In this document: piece by piece, positions 46,796 through 58,889 of the stretch
Layout: every line of letters begins with the position of its first letter
Position numbering within the stretch: the stretch's first letter is position 1
Assembly (NCBI GenBank): GCA_036365145.1
Contig: JAEOAD010000040.1
Span: 9,816,501 to 9,880,500 of the forward strand
Direction of reading: 5' to 3'
DNA: 64,000 nucleotides
DNA from: Orientallactaga sibirica
Taxonomy: Eukaryota > Chordata > Mammalia > Rodentia > Dipodidae
Made by a program: the position numbers and the translations under genes
The notes under the pieces: model-generated
Database searches by the model: none
What the model saw: the letters and a program-made list of their open reading frames with translations, nothing else
Told to the model about the DNA's origin: nothing

Positions 46796-47697
46796 AAAGA
46801 AAGTATTAAAAGTTAGAAATGGAAGCAAAAACAAACAATAAGGAACAATAATCATTAAATATACTTGTTTTAATTTTCAGTTGTTATGGTGTCTGAAATA
46901 TGTTCATGTTTATTCTCAAGTTATTTAAATAGTTTCTATTATCACCCTCCCCAATTATCACTGATTAATGTCTTGTTTTCCTTATCACTAATATAGGAAA
47001 TACATGTTATATTTATTTTAAATGTACACAGTATATGTAATAAAACATAAATATAAAATACTGTGGTACCACCTTCCATTTTTTGGTGTCAGTCTTGTAC
47101 AAGAAACTTAATATTTATTTTTTACCAGAAATGTAAACATATGAGGAAAATTTGATTTTTACCTTGAGATGGTTCTTGAGCCTTGGGGTAATTAGGACAT
47201 GTCTGTATTCATTCCCCTAATGCATCTGGTAGCATGTCTGACTGTCTTCAGAGCACTGAAACTTACACTACATGAATTTTCCCACTGCATTATAGCTTTG
47301 AGTTTGAAACATGTCATTTTGAGTGATTATCATTACTTCAGTAACATTATTATTGAAGGCCAGATAGAAAATTGGCCTCAAACATACCTTGCATATTGGA
47401 AATGAAAATTTGGAAGCAATTATGGTATTCAGCTTCTCCTTCTACATTTTTTCAATCCTTTGGGAATAATAAAAGTTTTTATTTTGCATTCAATGCAGAA
47501 TTGAAACAATAAAAAGCTTGCTTCTGTTTTAGATAAAGTTTCTCAGAAATGCTGACCTAAACAAGAGGGCAGTAGATTCTATCTTTTCAAAAGGCCTGAC
47601 AAAAATTTAATAGAGAAAAAGATGATTTATAAAACCACTGGGTGGTAATATATCTGGGAAAGATTTATGATTTATGCTTACACTTTTTTAAATGTTT
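46796..47697. other. Unassigned stretch
   Basis: AT-rich, nothing recognised. Confidence 0.4.
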
Positions 47698-47900
47698 TTG
47701 TCACTATTTATTTATTTGATACAGAGGGACAGAGGGAGAGAGAGAGAGAATGGCACACCAGGGCCTCCAGCCACTGCAAATGAACTCCAGATACATGTGC
47801 CACCTTGTGCATCTGGCTAATGTGGGACCTGGAGAATCGAACCTAGGTCCTTAGTCTTCGCAAGCAAGTGCCTTAACTGCTAAGCCATCTTTCCAGTCCT
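47698..47900 (-). mobile_element. tRNA-derived SINE, type I
   Basis: Minus-strand full copy: 'accagggcctccagccactg', 'gaatcgaacctaggtcctta', 'ctaagccatctttccagtcc'. Confidence 0.9.
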
Positions 47901-48263
47901 ATAATTAAGATTTTGCCCTTTTGTTTGGATTGTTTTTACTTGCCTGGTTTGCATATACAAGATGGAGCCAGATTTTCTGTCCTTCCTCTGGCTCACTATC
48001 TGAGATGAATGCAGGCATTCCACTTGTCCATAGTATCCAGTTACCTATATCTGCAATCCCCTGAACTCTTGATGACAATATAAACTTGTTTATAATGATA
48101 TGAAGAATATCTACATAAGAAGGTCCTAGTGTTTATAATGTATTCATTATCTCCCATCATGTAATATTTGTGTTATAACTTCCAAACTATACTGAAGTCC
48201 TACATACAGTTTATTAACAACAAAAATGAGGACATTAATAAAATCAAATGTTACAAATAATCT
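47901..48263. other. Unassigned stretch
   Basis: Nothing recognised. Confidence 0.4.
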
Positions 48264-48445
48264 ACAGCATGGGAATGTGGTAACTGGCAAAGTGCTTAGC
48301 TAATATGTGTAAAGCCTTGGGTTTGATTCCCAGCACTGAGTAAACTAGGAATGGTAGTGCACAACACCTGTAAGCCCAGGACATTGAGGAAATGTCAAGA
48401 GAATCATAAGTATGGGGCCATCCCTGGCTCATCACAAAATATATG
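48264..48445 (+). mobile_element. ID/B4-like composite SINE
   Basis: ID-like head ('aaagtgcttagctaatatgt', 'gggtttgattcccagcactg') followed by a B1-like stretch ('ggtagtgcacaacacctgta'). Confidence 0.62.
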
Positions 48446-48806
48446 TATATCTGGATTCCGAAATATGGACTTGAAAATTATCAAAATTTAATATTCATGC
48501 AATTAAAGAGACTTAATCACAAAAGTATCCTTATATATTTTTATTCTGTTTAAGAAAAGAATATGCATGAATACAAGATGTACTCCATTGCTACTGATAT
48601 CAACTTTAATTGGTTTTTTAATCATCAAGGGTCATGGGAGTTGGTTAATGGGTGGATAAAGAGTACACGGACATGAGAGCTCACATCGATGCAGATGAAA
48701 GAATTCCCAGAAGCTTGTGAGCCAGCTAGCCTATTGCACACAGTGGCAAGCAACAAAGGACCTTCTTCAAAGAAGTTAGAAGGAAAAGACTTGTAGCCAA
48801 AGTTGT

Positions 48807-48807
<1 letters not shown>
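48446..48807. other. Unassigned stretch
   Basis: Nothing recognised. Confidence 0.4.

Positions 48808-48846
<39 letters not shown>
48808..48846. repeat. (CA)n microsatellite
   Basis: Perfect array of about 19 units. Confidence 0.95.
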
Positions 48847-48850
<4 letters not shown>

Positions 48851-49385
48851 TCATACATCCGCATGCAAAGATAAGCATATAAATGTAATACCCATTGAGA
48901 CTTTATTGTTGTTTTACAAATGATATCTAATAATTTAAAATAAATATAATTCTCAATTTCTGTTTTTTATTTTTCATTACAGACATAATTCTCCATTTCT
49001 GCATGAGGAAAGTAAGTCACAGGGAAGTTAACAAATCAGCACAAAAATCCACTGCTCATAAGCAGGGAAGCTTGTTAGAGTGGGTTTTGTTACCATTGTT
49101 GGAGCATGGTGTTGAGATAGTGACATTGCTGTCAGGCAAGATTTAAAGACATGCCATTTAGAAGCCAGAATGAATCATTTCAGTTAGCAGAACCAGGACA
49201 AGCACGTGTCCCCTCAGCTGCCTTCATTCTTTCCACTTCAAAGCACAATTCTTTCTCTGGTGGTCAAGTTCTCAAGGTTTTTGCAACTGTACAGCTTTGG
49301 TTTAGCAGTTTCTGGGAAGCTGCCTTGTAAAATTACCATTATCATCCATATCATTCATAGCTGGAGTTCATATGTAAAGCTTCTT
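48847..49385. other. Unassigned stretch
   Basis: Nothing recognised. Confidence 0.4.
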
Positions 49386-49395
49386 CCAAAGCTTT

Positions 49396-49613
49396 ATTTT
49401 TTAAAATTTATTTGAGAGAGAGAGAGGGAAAGAAAGAGAGAGGGAGAGAGAATGACAGACAGAGAGAGAGAATGGCTTGGCAGGGCCTCATGCCACTGCA
49501 AACTCCAGATACATGCTCCACCTTGTGCATCTGGCTTATGTGGGTCCCGAGTAACTGAGCCTGGGTCTTTTGGTGTTGCAGGCAAGAACTAACCACCAAG
49601 TCATCTCTCTGGC
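49396..49613 (-). mobile_element. tRNA-derived SINE, type I
   Basis: Minus-strand copy with GA-rich segment and head complement 'accaccaagtcatctctctg'. Flanks 'ccaaagcttt' (49386) and 'ccaaagccttt' (49615) look like a slightly diverged target-site duplication. Confidence 0.87.
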
Positions 49614-49724
49614 CCCAAAGCCTTTCTTATACATCTACCCTGGGACCCGCTATTTTCTTCTTACCTCTTCATCCTGTTTTCTGTTCCCAAAAGACACACA
49701 TGGTAATTTAAGATTATTATTCCT

Positions 49725-50130
49725 TATTTATTTTTTATTAAGAGATACTTTGAATGGCTATGTCATGTATTGGTACCATCTTTTCCCCCTTCCCTGCCCC
49801 CATTCCACAGGGTGTCCTCCTCAGTGGGGTTGCTGGTATTCCCATGGGGTTGTGGGTTATGCCTTGAAAGAGCAACAGTCAGTTATTGAGGGTGGGACAT
49901 GTAATGTTTCTGGGTATGATGTCCCAACATTTGGCTTTTACAATCTTTCTGCCTCTTCTTTCGCAAAAATCCCTGAGGTGTGCTGACTGTGTTTTAAGTC
50001 TACATAGGTGATAAGGTCTCAGGAGCCTTTGGATTTCTGATTTGGTATGTGTTTAGACTCCCCAGTGTTTGCCTCATTTACTCTGGTGCTGATTGTCAGG
50101 CTCACCATGGAAGCAGCCCCCTTGTTTATT
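49725..50130 (-). mobile_element. Probable L1 3'-end fragment
   Basis: On the minus strand it ends 'gtatctcttaataaaaaata', with AATAAA next to the terminus. The plus-strand text 'cctcagtggggttgctggta' and 'tgattgtcaggctcaccatg' is repeat-like and parallels 39258-39420 at its left end. The 138-codon frame at 49570-49986 lies within it and the adjoining SINE and is not considered real. Confidence 0.55.
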
Positions 50131-50343
50131 TTTCTTTACTTCCCTGCACTGTGAGATCCAGTGCCTTTTGCTTGTATTTTTGTCTCGTCAGTCCATATGC
50201 ATACACTAACTGGTTAGTGAACCAAGGAGTGAATTAAATGAGATGTGTAAACCTGTCTCTTATCTCTAGTTGTGTCTGACAATAGCATGTAAAGCACACA
50301 TAACTCTAAAGGTACTTTTTGTCCTATAAAAATTATAGTTCTT

Positions 50344-50583
50344 GGACTGGAGAGATGGCTTAGCGGTTCTAATATCCAGCGGTTCCAATTTCCAGGTCCC
50401 ACATTTAGCCAGATGCAAAGTGACGCAAGGCCGCACTTGCCCACAAGGGGGCGCATACATCTGGATTTCTTTCTCAGCAGCTGAGATTACTGGTGCGCCC
50501 ATCTCTGTCTCCCTCTCCCTCTCTGTCTGTCTCTCTCTGTGTCTCTCTCCAAAAATGAATAAAATAAAAAATTAAAAAAAATA
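50344..50583 (+). mobile_element. tRNA-derived SINE, type II, with 10-bp TSD
   Basis: Plus-strand copy: 'ggactggagagatggcttag', 'cacttgcccacaagggggcg', CT-rich segment, 'gaataaaataaaa' tail. The head has lost part of the A-to-B box spacer. Identical 'tatagttctt' at 50334-50343 and 50584-50593. Confidence 0.93.
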
Positions 50584-50593
50584 TATAGTTCTT

Positions 50594-50996
50594 AAATTCA
50601 TATTATCAGGTACTTTATCAAACAAACAAAGGTTGATGAAATATACCAAATAAGTTTTTCTTTCACTATGGGTTACTTTACAGTGCAAAATATAAATTGA
50701 GCCAAAATGGACCACTGTCTTAAATGTTACTTATACATAAACATCAAGAGGTATTTTACTGAATGTGTGATGGTATATATTTAAATCATGACTATACCAG
50801 AAATTAATTTACATCAACACAATAGAACATTACTTTTAGTTCACATGGAAGTGATATTTATTTTAACTGGAGAAAGTTAAATGAACCTAAGACTATAATG
50901 TTTAAAAATAAAGTTAAGATTGAAATCTAAAAACTTGGAGATGCTTATTATAAAAAAAATATATAACAAAATCAGATTCAGTTATAATTCTGTTTT
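50594..50996. other. Unassigned stretch
   Basis: AT-rich, nothing recognised. Confidence 0.4.
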
Positions 50997-51006
50997 AAAA
51001 TAAGGC

Positions 51007-51242
51007 TCTAGGGGCTGGAGAGATGGCTTAGCAGTTAAGGCACTTGCCTGCAAAACCTAAGGTTCCGGTTCAATTCCCCAGTACCCACGTAAGCCACATG
51101 CACAAGGTGACACATGCAACTGGAGTTCACTGGCAGTGGCTGGTGGCTTTGGCGTTCCCATTCTCTCTCTGTGTCTCTCTATCTGCCTGTTTCCCCCAAC
51201 TCTCTCTCTCTCTTTCTCTCTCTCTTAAATAAATAAATAAAT
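51007..51242 (+). mobile_element. tRNA-derived SINE, type I, with 10-bp TSD and intact boxes
   Basis: Well-preserved plus-strand copy. A-box-like 'tggcttagcag' at 51024-51034 and B-box-like 'ggttcaattcc' at 51067-51077 are spaced as in a tRNA-type pol III promoter. It ends with (AAAT)n. Identical 'aaaataaggc' at 50997-51006 and 51243-51252. Confidence 0.94.
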
Positions 51243-51252
51243 AAAATAAGGC

Positions 51253-52814
51253 ATGAATGAAAAGCTATTACAAAATGAAAGAACTGTTATTCTGAAAAGA
51301 GATAAAAGACAGAAATAGAATATACATGGTTATAACTGAAAGGAAAGCTTTATAGTAGAAAACCAAATAATGGATGAGTATATTGTTCATAAATTACTTT
51401 TAATGTTATAATAAAAACATTAATAAAGATATCATACTCAGAGGAAGTATAATAATGAAATGCTCTAGAAAGGAAACATATTTGTGATTATGTCAGTACA
51501 AACTATTATGTTTTATGCAAATTATTTTCTTTAATAGTAAGCAAGTGAAAATTAAGAACCTCAGAACATTGTCAGATGCCAGAAAATGATGGAAAAATAC
51601 CAAATGAACAAGATTACTGCATGAAAACCAGTAGAACTTGCTGATGTTATTTTATGATTTTACAAGATTGTTTATACATTTACCATCATTGAAAAATCAT
51701 GAAGACAGTATGCTATGTTTGTTTGCACATCCAAAGTCATTTTGTATTGAAAAAGTCCCTGAAAAAAGGGAATTTGTCTATGAGCCACCATCGCAAATCC
51801 TGTAAGAGCTGGAACCCAGTGGAGTGCTAGGGATTTGATGTCACAGGGTCATGTTTAAAATCTTTAAATATTTTGGAAAGCTATTCAAAAACTTTTTAAG
51901 TGATAATGAATAGAAAAAAAAAAAAAAAAAAATAAACGACAGAGGAATAAAAAATGTTCTAAAAGTCTCTAAGCTGTCACTTCAATTTCTCATTTGGACA
52001 ATCCCAGCAGTGACAAGTCTCAAATCTTCACTGAGATTTCTGCATGTTCAGTTGACTTTAACTGAACCAAAGATCTGAAGCACTCTTGTATTTAAGTCTC
52101 ATCCCCACAGGAAGGTGAAGGAGAATTGAAACAAGAGAGATGCATACAATGATAATATAAATGAGATTTCAGCAAAGAGTGTGAGCACATTCACAAGGGA
52201 AGTTACTGCTTCATGTGCTCAGTGTTCTGGTTGAGTCTTTGTCATCACAGGCTTAAAAAAAAAATGAGAGTTGTCTTTCTGGAAGACGGAAAAATTCAGT
52301 GCTTACCACTTTATAGAGAAGAAGGAAATTTCTACTTACCCATGTTATAACCAAACATCCTCCATTGAGAAATAGCTACAAAGTGAAATTCTCAATCTAG
52401 TAAAAGATGTATTTTTTTATTTCCAAAGAGTAGCATTATTGCTTTAGCGTGTGTGATACAGGTAGCATCACACAGGTGTGTGCCTTTGTATTGTGATGAT
52501 CTGCACACACGGCTTTTACTTGCAAGTGAGTACAGCAGTGAATAAGATGTGATAAACTTTCTTCAGCAATGAGTGATTGTCTGCAACTTGCCTAATTTAT
52601 TATCTTAAAAGCACTTGGATACTAACCATCAAAGACTCCTTGAAAGCTGTTACAACTAATTCACTTAAGTTCCATTCACCAAAATTTGGAGTTCATTGGC
52701 AGTGTCTGGAGGATTTGGCAAAGGAAATTTCTTTGAGTAGGGAATTTCAGAGTTTGTATTAACTTCTTTGACTCTAATAATGTCTTTTAATTATCCTCTA
52801 AATAGAAAATAGGA
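51253..52814. other. Unassigned stretch
   Basis: 1.5 kb AT-rich with a poly(A) tract of about 19 at 51914-51932. No exon, SINE or LTR recognised. Confidence 0.4.
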
Positions 52815-53065
52815 CAGTTGAAACATACATGTGGGGGCCTGAGTTCAGATCCAAGAACCATGTAAATGCCAGACCTGACAACATGACAGTATACCTGTAA
52901 TCTCTGTGCCCATAAGGCAGAGAAAGGCAGATGTCTGGCAAGCTGCTTACCTGTTCAAGGCAATGAGTTGTAGGTTCAAGGAGATACCTTGTCTCAATAA
53001 ATTAAGTGGCATCAACCAATTGCCACAATGAGCACACACACATATATGGCTGCACACCCATACAC
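52815..53065 (+). mobile_element. B4-type composite SINE
   Basis: Head remnant 'gggggcctgagttcagatcc', 'atacctgtaatctctgtgcc', 'ggagataccttgtctcaata', then a CA-rich end that opens the tract downstream. Confidence 0.62.
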
Positions 53066-53222
53066 ACATGTATGCATATATACATGTATGTATACATTAT
53101 ATATACATTACATATATACAATGCATATATGCAATCCATACACACATAATATATATTCATACAATAATATACATATAATTTATAATATAATATATATGTA
53201 TATAATGAACATATATATGCAA
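53066..53222. repeat. Degenerate TA/CATA-rich simple repeat
   Basis: Alternating purine-pyrimidine sequence of TATA, CATATA and TGTATA units. On either strand it yields Tyr/Ile/His-rich spurious frames (53002-53237). Confidence 0.88.
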
Positions 53223-55189
53223 AAGGCAAGGCTTTAAAAGCACCTTTACTGAGGTGTCTTAGGACTTAAAATGGAAAATTTTTGTGTCACCTTGCTGAGG
53301 CTATGGTATGCAGTTGTTTGAACAAACACTATTCTAAAACTTTCTCTAAAGGTATATAGTAGTGAAATTCACATTTATGTTAGAATGATAGTACCAGTTA
53401 CCGACCTAACTGACTCTGTGCTTTGCACTATGACTGTATTTTGTGTCTTGACCACTTTGTTCAGTAATCTTGGATTCCAAGAATGACAAATCTGATTAAA
53501 AAACATCTTTATAAAATCACGCATGGTAAGCCATAGGTTTATACATACACATACCCCCTGAATGGGGGTAATTACTAATTCCAGAAGCCCACAGAAAAGA
53601 AAACAATCTCATGAGAAGCAGAATTCTCTCCTAATGTGATGACTAGAATCAAGGCTTCCCCAGCATTCTTTGCAGAAGTAAAGCTCAGAAATGAGGCAAC
53701 ATTGACTAAAACCCCTACTTCTGCCCTTTACCATTACCAGTAGGTCCCTAAGAGCTGAACGATACTGCAGTGAAATAATCAGTTGACCTTATCTAAGCAG
53801 TATGTTTTCTATATGACCAGAGTCCTCAATCAATTAGTTGATGGCATTGCAGAAAATATAAAAAAAAAAAAAAAAAAAAACTTTCCTGGGAATGAAAAGA
53901 TATCCTTTCCCAAACAACATAACATAGAGGATCTGCCAAAGATTTCTCGGTGGATTTTGGAATCATTCCACAGGATCAACTCTTAGACTGATTTTTTTTT
54001 TTTATTTTTATTTTTTTTAGGTAACCAGCATGTCCCATAGATTTTGGACTTACCAGTCTCCATAAATGTGTAAACGAATTCATGACCATTTCTTTTTTGT
54101 CTCTTTTTATATAGATTATGTGGCATATACTGGAATGTTTGTGTGTATGTGCGTGCATATGCATATGTTTCCATTTCTTTACAAAAGAAAAACTGTACTT
54201 TCCTAAGTACTTTGGCATTTGCTAACTTTTGTAAATGAAATAATCTTCGTTCTGTGTTTCAAAGAACCTGCTTTATCTGACATAGTCAGTGTTGCAAAAA
54301 CCAGAAGCTTTGAGACATAGAATGTGTTGTGCAACTTTTATTTTCTTTGGAAAAAATAAAATCCTTAGGATGAATATGAAAGAAATTCTAAGATTATATT
54401 CTAAGATTAAATTCTAAGATTATAAGACTCTGACTAACAAATGCTAATGAATCCAGCCATGAAATCTCAGAATAGAATCACTTACTTGTTCTGTTTTCCT
54501 ATAAAAATAAATCATTTACTGAAATTTTATCATAATCAAGAACATTAGCACCATCAAATATTGGCATTTCTGATATATTTTCAATGAGCATCCCTAACAT
54601 AAATTAATAGGGCTGTTCAAATATATTTATTTGATTAATGTTGAAATATTTACATAAATTGTTAATACAATGAAGACATTTCAGAGTATTTTGAAAAGTA
54701 TCAATAATCAGATGATTCATATCATTCTTGTCTACTTAAAACAGTATAATATGCTAGAATTATGGTATCTATCTACTGAATATTTTAAACATTATTTATT
54801 AGGAAAATCTACCTGGAAACATTTTCATACATGTCAAAACTCATGATTTGCAATGTACATCATGAAAAGAGCATGTGTTTATATATATATACAGATGGCA
54901 ATCTGTGGGAGGGTGAGATATCATTGCTAGTTACTTTTTCTAATAAACACATTTGTATAGCAGTTTAAAATTTACAAAACACATCACACACATTGTTTGC
55001 ATATACACTTTGATGTGCAATAAACTCAGAGTACAGGGTTTATTTTTTTCCTAACAATTGCCACATTTACTCTGCAATTGATAAGTGAAAAGGGATGTAA
55101 AATAGGAACTGCAAGCCATCAAAAATAAAAAAAAAATGTATTCCTCTTCAAAAGCAAACACTATAGTAGGGGCAGAAAATGAGGGTGGG
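53223..55189. other. Long AT-rich stretch
   Basis: Poly(A) of about 22 at 53859-53880 and T-rich sequence at 53992-54018. Three short units of 'attctaagatta' occur at 54386-54424. No gene or retroelement recognised. Confidence 0.4.
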
Positions 55190-55520
55190 GGCTTGAGTGT
55201 ATTGACTCACATGCATTCATGTGTTTGAACACTTGGTTCCCAGAAAAGTGGTGCTATTTGCAAGTGTAAAGCTTTAGGAGGTAGAGCCTTGCTGGAGGAT
55301 GTGGTTCACTGGGGTGGTCCGTGAGGTGTTATAGACCAGCCTGTTTACTGTTCTCACATTCTCCTTCCTCCCTGCTGATGGGAGAGTAGGATGCCTGCTC
55401 CTTACACATTCTCTTCAGCATATGGACTCCACCTTCCTCCAGAAGTATAAGCTCAAACAAATTCTTCACCTGTACCTTTTCTCATGAAGTTAGTCTCTGC
55501 AATGAGAAAGGAACTTACAC
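55190..55520 (+). mobile_element. ORR1-like MaLR LTR (first of a pair)
   Basis: 'catgtgtttgaacacttggt', 'aggaggtagagccttgctgg', 'ttcactggggtggtccgtga' and 'gcaatgagaaaggaacttac' are ORR1 blocks in order. Confidence 0.72.
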
Positions 55521-55544
55521 AATATTTGAGGAAGGGCAGAATGT

Positions 55545-55855
55545 GGTGTGAGTCCGATGTCCTGCATGAACTCATCAGTCCTGAATGCTTGGTCCCCAGT
55601 TGGTGGCATCTTGAGACTTGAAGCCTTGCTGGAGGAGGCATGTTGCTAGTGGACCTTGAGTTTTATTAGCCAGTGGTAGTTCTGCTTAGTCACCTGCTGT
55701 GGCACAACCTCTGTTCTGCCACGCTTTCCCCTGCCTTTATGAAGCTTCTCCTTGAGACTATAAGCCAAAATTTAAAAGAAATTTTGCCCCCACCAGCTGC
55801 TTTTGGTTCGGTGCTTTCTTCCAGCAATGAGGAGATAATCACAAGAGTGAACAAT
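55545..55855 (+). mobile_element. ORR1-like MaLR LTR (second of a pair)
   Basis: 'gaatgcttggtccccagttg', 'gccttgctggaggaggcatg', 'ttgagactataagccaaaat' and 'cagcaatgaggagataatca'. Same orientation as the previous LTR with almost no sequence between. The two differ enough to be separate subfamilies rather than a duplicated LTR. Confidence 0.72.
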
Positions 55856-56659
55856 TGAAAATAATTGAAGTACTTGTCCATGTCCACATTTTACTCTTTA
55901 AGAGTAAACAATACTGGATAGATCCATGTGAAAATGGGCTGCAATGTCTTGAAAACTGATCATGGAATATAACTGTAGAGAGTACCATGGAGCATGGAGA
56001 AAGAGAGAGAAGGTGGAACATTTTCCTCACTGCTTTCTTACATGAGTTTCTCTCTGGTGGAAAGAATCTTTCTGTTCATTTATTTTTCGGAAAGCTCTAA
56101 ACATTATTATATTTGATGGTAATAGGGAAATATTAGGGATCACATGGCAAATATAGTTTCTCCTTTGTTTCTTTGAAATAGTTCTGATCATTCTCATATA
56201 AAATTCCATAAGCACTCTGAGCTACTTCCTTCCTATCTTTGTTTTTAACCTTGACTATTTTAAATATTAAAGCTTTTTTTTCAAATTGCTTCTGTCACAT
56301 ATGATCCCAAGACCCCCATTTCCTTGTCATAGTATCTTAATAGATAATGACTTATTTCCCCAAGTAAGAATTGTTACCTCCACAGAGGTTTTGATGGTCA
56401 TTATAGTCTGATAAACATTTTATTCATTTTACAACTCTCTTCATGCCTCTTTTGTGTTCCTGTTTGCTGATCACTTTCTGCTCTTTATGATGGTTGACTT
56501 CCCAGAGTTTTCTCTTGCCAACTGTCAGATTAAATGAGTATTACAGCTTCCGTAAATTGTAACAATAAAGTTAATTTGTATTTTTTTTTCCTTTTTAAAA
56601 TCAAATTGTACCACACTTTTAAAAACATATTTTGTGTCTCCCTTTATTGACTCCTCCAG
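55856..56659. other. Unassigned stretch
   Basis: AT-rich, nothing recognised. Confidence 0.4.
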
Positions 56660-56860
56660 AAAAGAGAACTTCATAGCCAGGAAGCAGGCCAGTGGTTGCC
56701 TTCTGTCAGAGGCCAGTGTGGAGGACTAATGGCAGATGGGCTAGGGACTTTTAAAGGCTTCTACAAAATGTCCTAAATGTGGATAATGTTGATAGTTTCA
56801 TGGTTCCATAAACTTGCTGAAAATCCTAGAACTATACTCTTAACATAGCAATAATGTTCT
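56660..56860 (+). mobile_element. Ancient mammalian L1 3' end (L1M-like)
   Basis: 'ggccagtggttgccttctgt' followed by 'atgtggataatgttgatagt' and 'aactatactcttaacatagc' follow the order of old L1M 3' ends, with strong divergence. Confidence 0.45.
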
Positions 56861-56893
56861 GCTATCTATGGCATATGCCAATAAAAGTCTGTG

Positions 56894-56914
56894 TCTCTCT
56901 CTCTCTCTCTCTCT
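56894..56914. repeat. (CT)n microsatellite
   Basis: About ten CT units followed by T7. Confidence 0.9.
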
Positions 56915-57305
56915 TTTTTTAATCTTTGCACTTCTCAAAATATTACAGAACAGATCTGATTCAGCAGTAACACGTGTACCACATTTTTTCAAATTTATAA
57001 AAAAAAAAACTATTATAGAGCAAACTTTTAAATTTTCCTGTTTTTCCAGTATACATTTTCTAGGTGAACTCAAGAAAATTCAATTGTATATATTCTCCAA
57101 GAAAACTTCAAATATCCTTTGAGTCATCTTCAGGGTGACAAGCTCTATACCTGTCTAGTATCCTCCCCCAACACCGTTTTTATTTATTTATGGCCTTCAG
57201 GACATTTGTGAAGCTATTATGAGTCTTCTCTTTGCTGACCCTCCCATTCATCAAAATGATATCATCCTTTAAACATGCCCTTAGGAATTAACACAGGACA
57301 ATGTT

Positions 57306-57408
57306 TGGGGATACAACTCAGTTATTGACATTTTTTTCTAGCATCCCAGCATGTATGAGGCCCTGGATTTGATCCCTGGAATTGCAACAAAAATATGCAA
57401 CTTTTTCT
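57306..57408 (+). mobile_element. ID-like tRNA SINE
   Basis: 'ggggatacaactcagttatt' (A-box region), 'gcatgtatgaggccctggat' and 'ttgatccctggaattgcaac' (B-box region) match the ID layout, without the core and tail of the type I/II families. Confidence 0.65.
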
Positions 57409-58376
57409 TTGCAACAGCAATTGCATTTTCCTGAGAGACTTCATTAGATCTTTATGTTGATGACTTACATTGGTCTCATTATTTTTGAAGAGGCAACATC
57501 TGCACTAATATTTTTATCAAGTCATGAAATTACTTTTTTACTCCTTTTTCTTGGATTAGTAAAATGATGGAGTTGAGAACAATGGCTTTTTGAGCCAGAA
57601 ATACCTTGTTTGGCAGTCTTCCCTACTATTAATTTTTGGATTCCTGGAAAACAATTTTTTCTGAGACTCATTTTTAAACCTGAAAGAATGCTGCTGGCTT
57701 GGATGGTAGCTGTACTAAAGTAATTATAGATAGAAAAAAAAATAATTATCTGTCCAGATTTAAGTCCTCAGTGCAGTGTTTGTGACCATGGTTGCCATGG
57801 AAAACATCTTAAGTCTGAATTTTTGCCTTTGCCTCAGTGATATGAGGAATTCCAATGAAAATGATAACATGGGTTGTCATGAATCACTTTGACCAAGGAT
57901 GGATCTGCCTTCAGGTACAAAGCACACAAAATGTCCAAGAACTCTCCTTTTTCCATAAGACTTCAGGAATCTGCTGAAAGAGACTCAAACGAACTTATGG
58001 GCAGTAGCTCCTACATACTATTTGAAAATTGGCTTTCTTCAGGGTTCTTCAAGGAATTTAATATTTACTTATTATTTAACAAATTAAAGTTTCTCATGTG
58101 GATTGGCTATAAATACCTTGAGTCAGAGGCTCAGTGTTATTTATATTTTAAAAATGAATATGAGTACAAAAACAAATTTCTCTTATTAAAGTTAAGAATA
58201 AATTGGTATTATAGGCTTTCTTTTTAGTTTCCAACTGGGTTGAATTAAGATTTTCTGTGATTTTATTTTAGTTTCCCCTCCATACCTGAAAGTTTTTTAG
58301 TATACATTTAGATCATAAATTATTATTTTTTGGTATTGTTAGGCTATTCATTCTTGATTGTTTTTAAAATTATTTT
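57409..58376. other. Unassigned stretch with a 112-codon frame
   Basis: An open frame runs 57889-58227 on the plus strand. Its first third is compositionally ordinary and the rest is Lys/Leu/Tyr-rich from AT-rich DNA. No domain is recognised and there is no upstream exon or promoter signal; probably chance. Confidence 0.35.
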
Positions 58377-58393
58377 GACATGTAACCATTCTT

Positions 58394-58658
58394 TAATTTT
58401 TTTAAAATTTTTATTTATTTTGGAGAGAGAGAGAGAGACAGAGATAGAGAGGGAGAGGGAGACAGAGATGGGCATGCCAGCAGCCTCTCAGCTGCTGCGA
58501 AAGAGTGCGCCCCCTTGTGGGCAAGTGCGGCATTGTGCCCTTGCCTCACTGCATCTGGCTAAATGTGAGACCTGGAGATTGGAACTGCTGGACATTAGAA
58601 CCAGCATTCTTAGGCTTAGCAGGCAGGCGCCTTAGCTGATAAGCCATCTCTCCAGCCC
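58394..58658 (-). mobile_element. tRNA-derived SINE, type II, with perfect 17-bp TSD
   Basis: Minus-strand copy, tail to head complete. Identical 17-mers 'gacatgtaaccattctt' at 58377-58393 and 58659-58675 are the longest and cleanest target-site duplication in the window. Confidence 0.96.
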
Positions 58659-58778
58659 GACATGTAACCATTCTTGAACATTTATTCAGACTGCCCTCTG
58701 GATTGGCTTGATTTCCATGTTCACTGCTCATACTTCTACACCATTCTTCTATTTTTCACCTTTTCGATTGACAATTGC

Positions 58779-58801
58779 TATATATATATATATGTATATA
58801 T
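58779..58801. repeat. Short (TA)n array
   Basis: About eleven units with one G interruption. Confidence 0.9.
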
Positions 58802-58889
58802 GTTATTTTGACCATTAATGCTTTCACTTATCTTTTGTCTCTCTCCCCTTTTCCTTAGCCACTTCTTTATTTTCACTATTCCCTCTTCT

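Noticed and set aside
51007..51110. Functional tRNA gene suggested by A- and B-box sequences
   Set aside because: The boxes belong to the head of a SINE with tail and target-site duplication. The head does not fold into a complete canonical tRNA on inspection.
51914..51932. Poly(A) tract as the tail of a retrocopy (also 1933-1961 and 53859-53880)
   Set aside because: No flanking direct repeats or recognisable body upstream, so they are kept only as simple A-runs.
53002..53237. Tyr/Ile/His-rich frames on both strands
   Set aside because: They are translations of degenerate TA/CATA simple repeats.
57889..58227. 112-codon plus-strand open frame
   Set aside because: Mostly AT-driven Lys/Leu/Tyr content. 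No family recognised and no exon signals.
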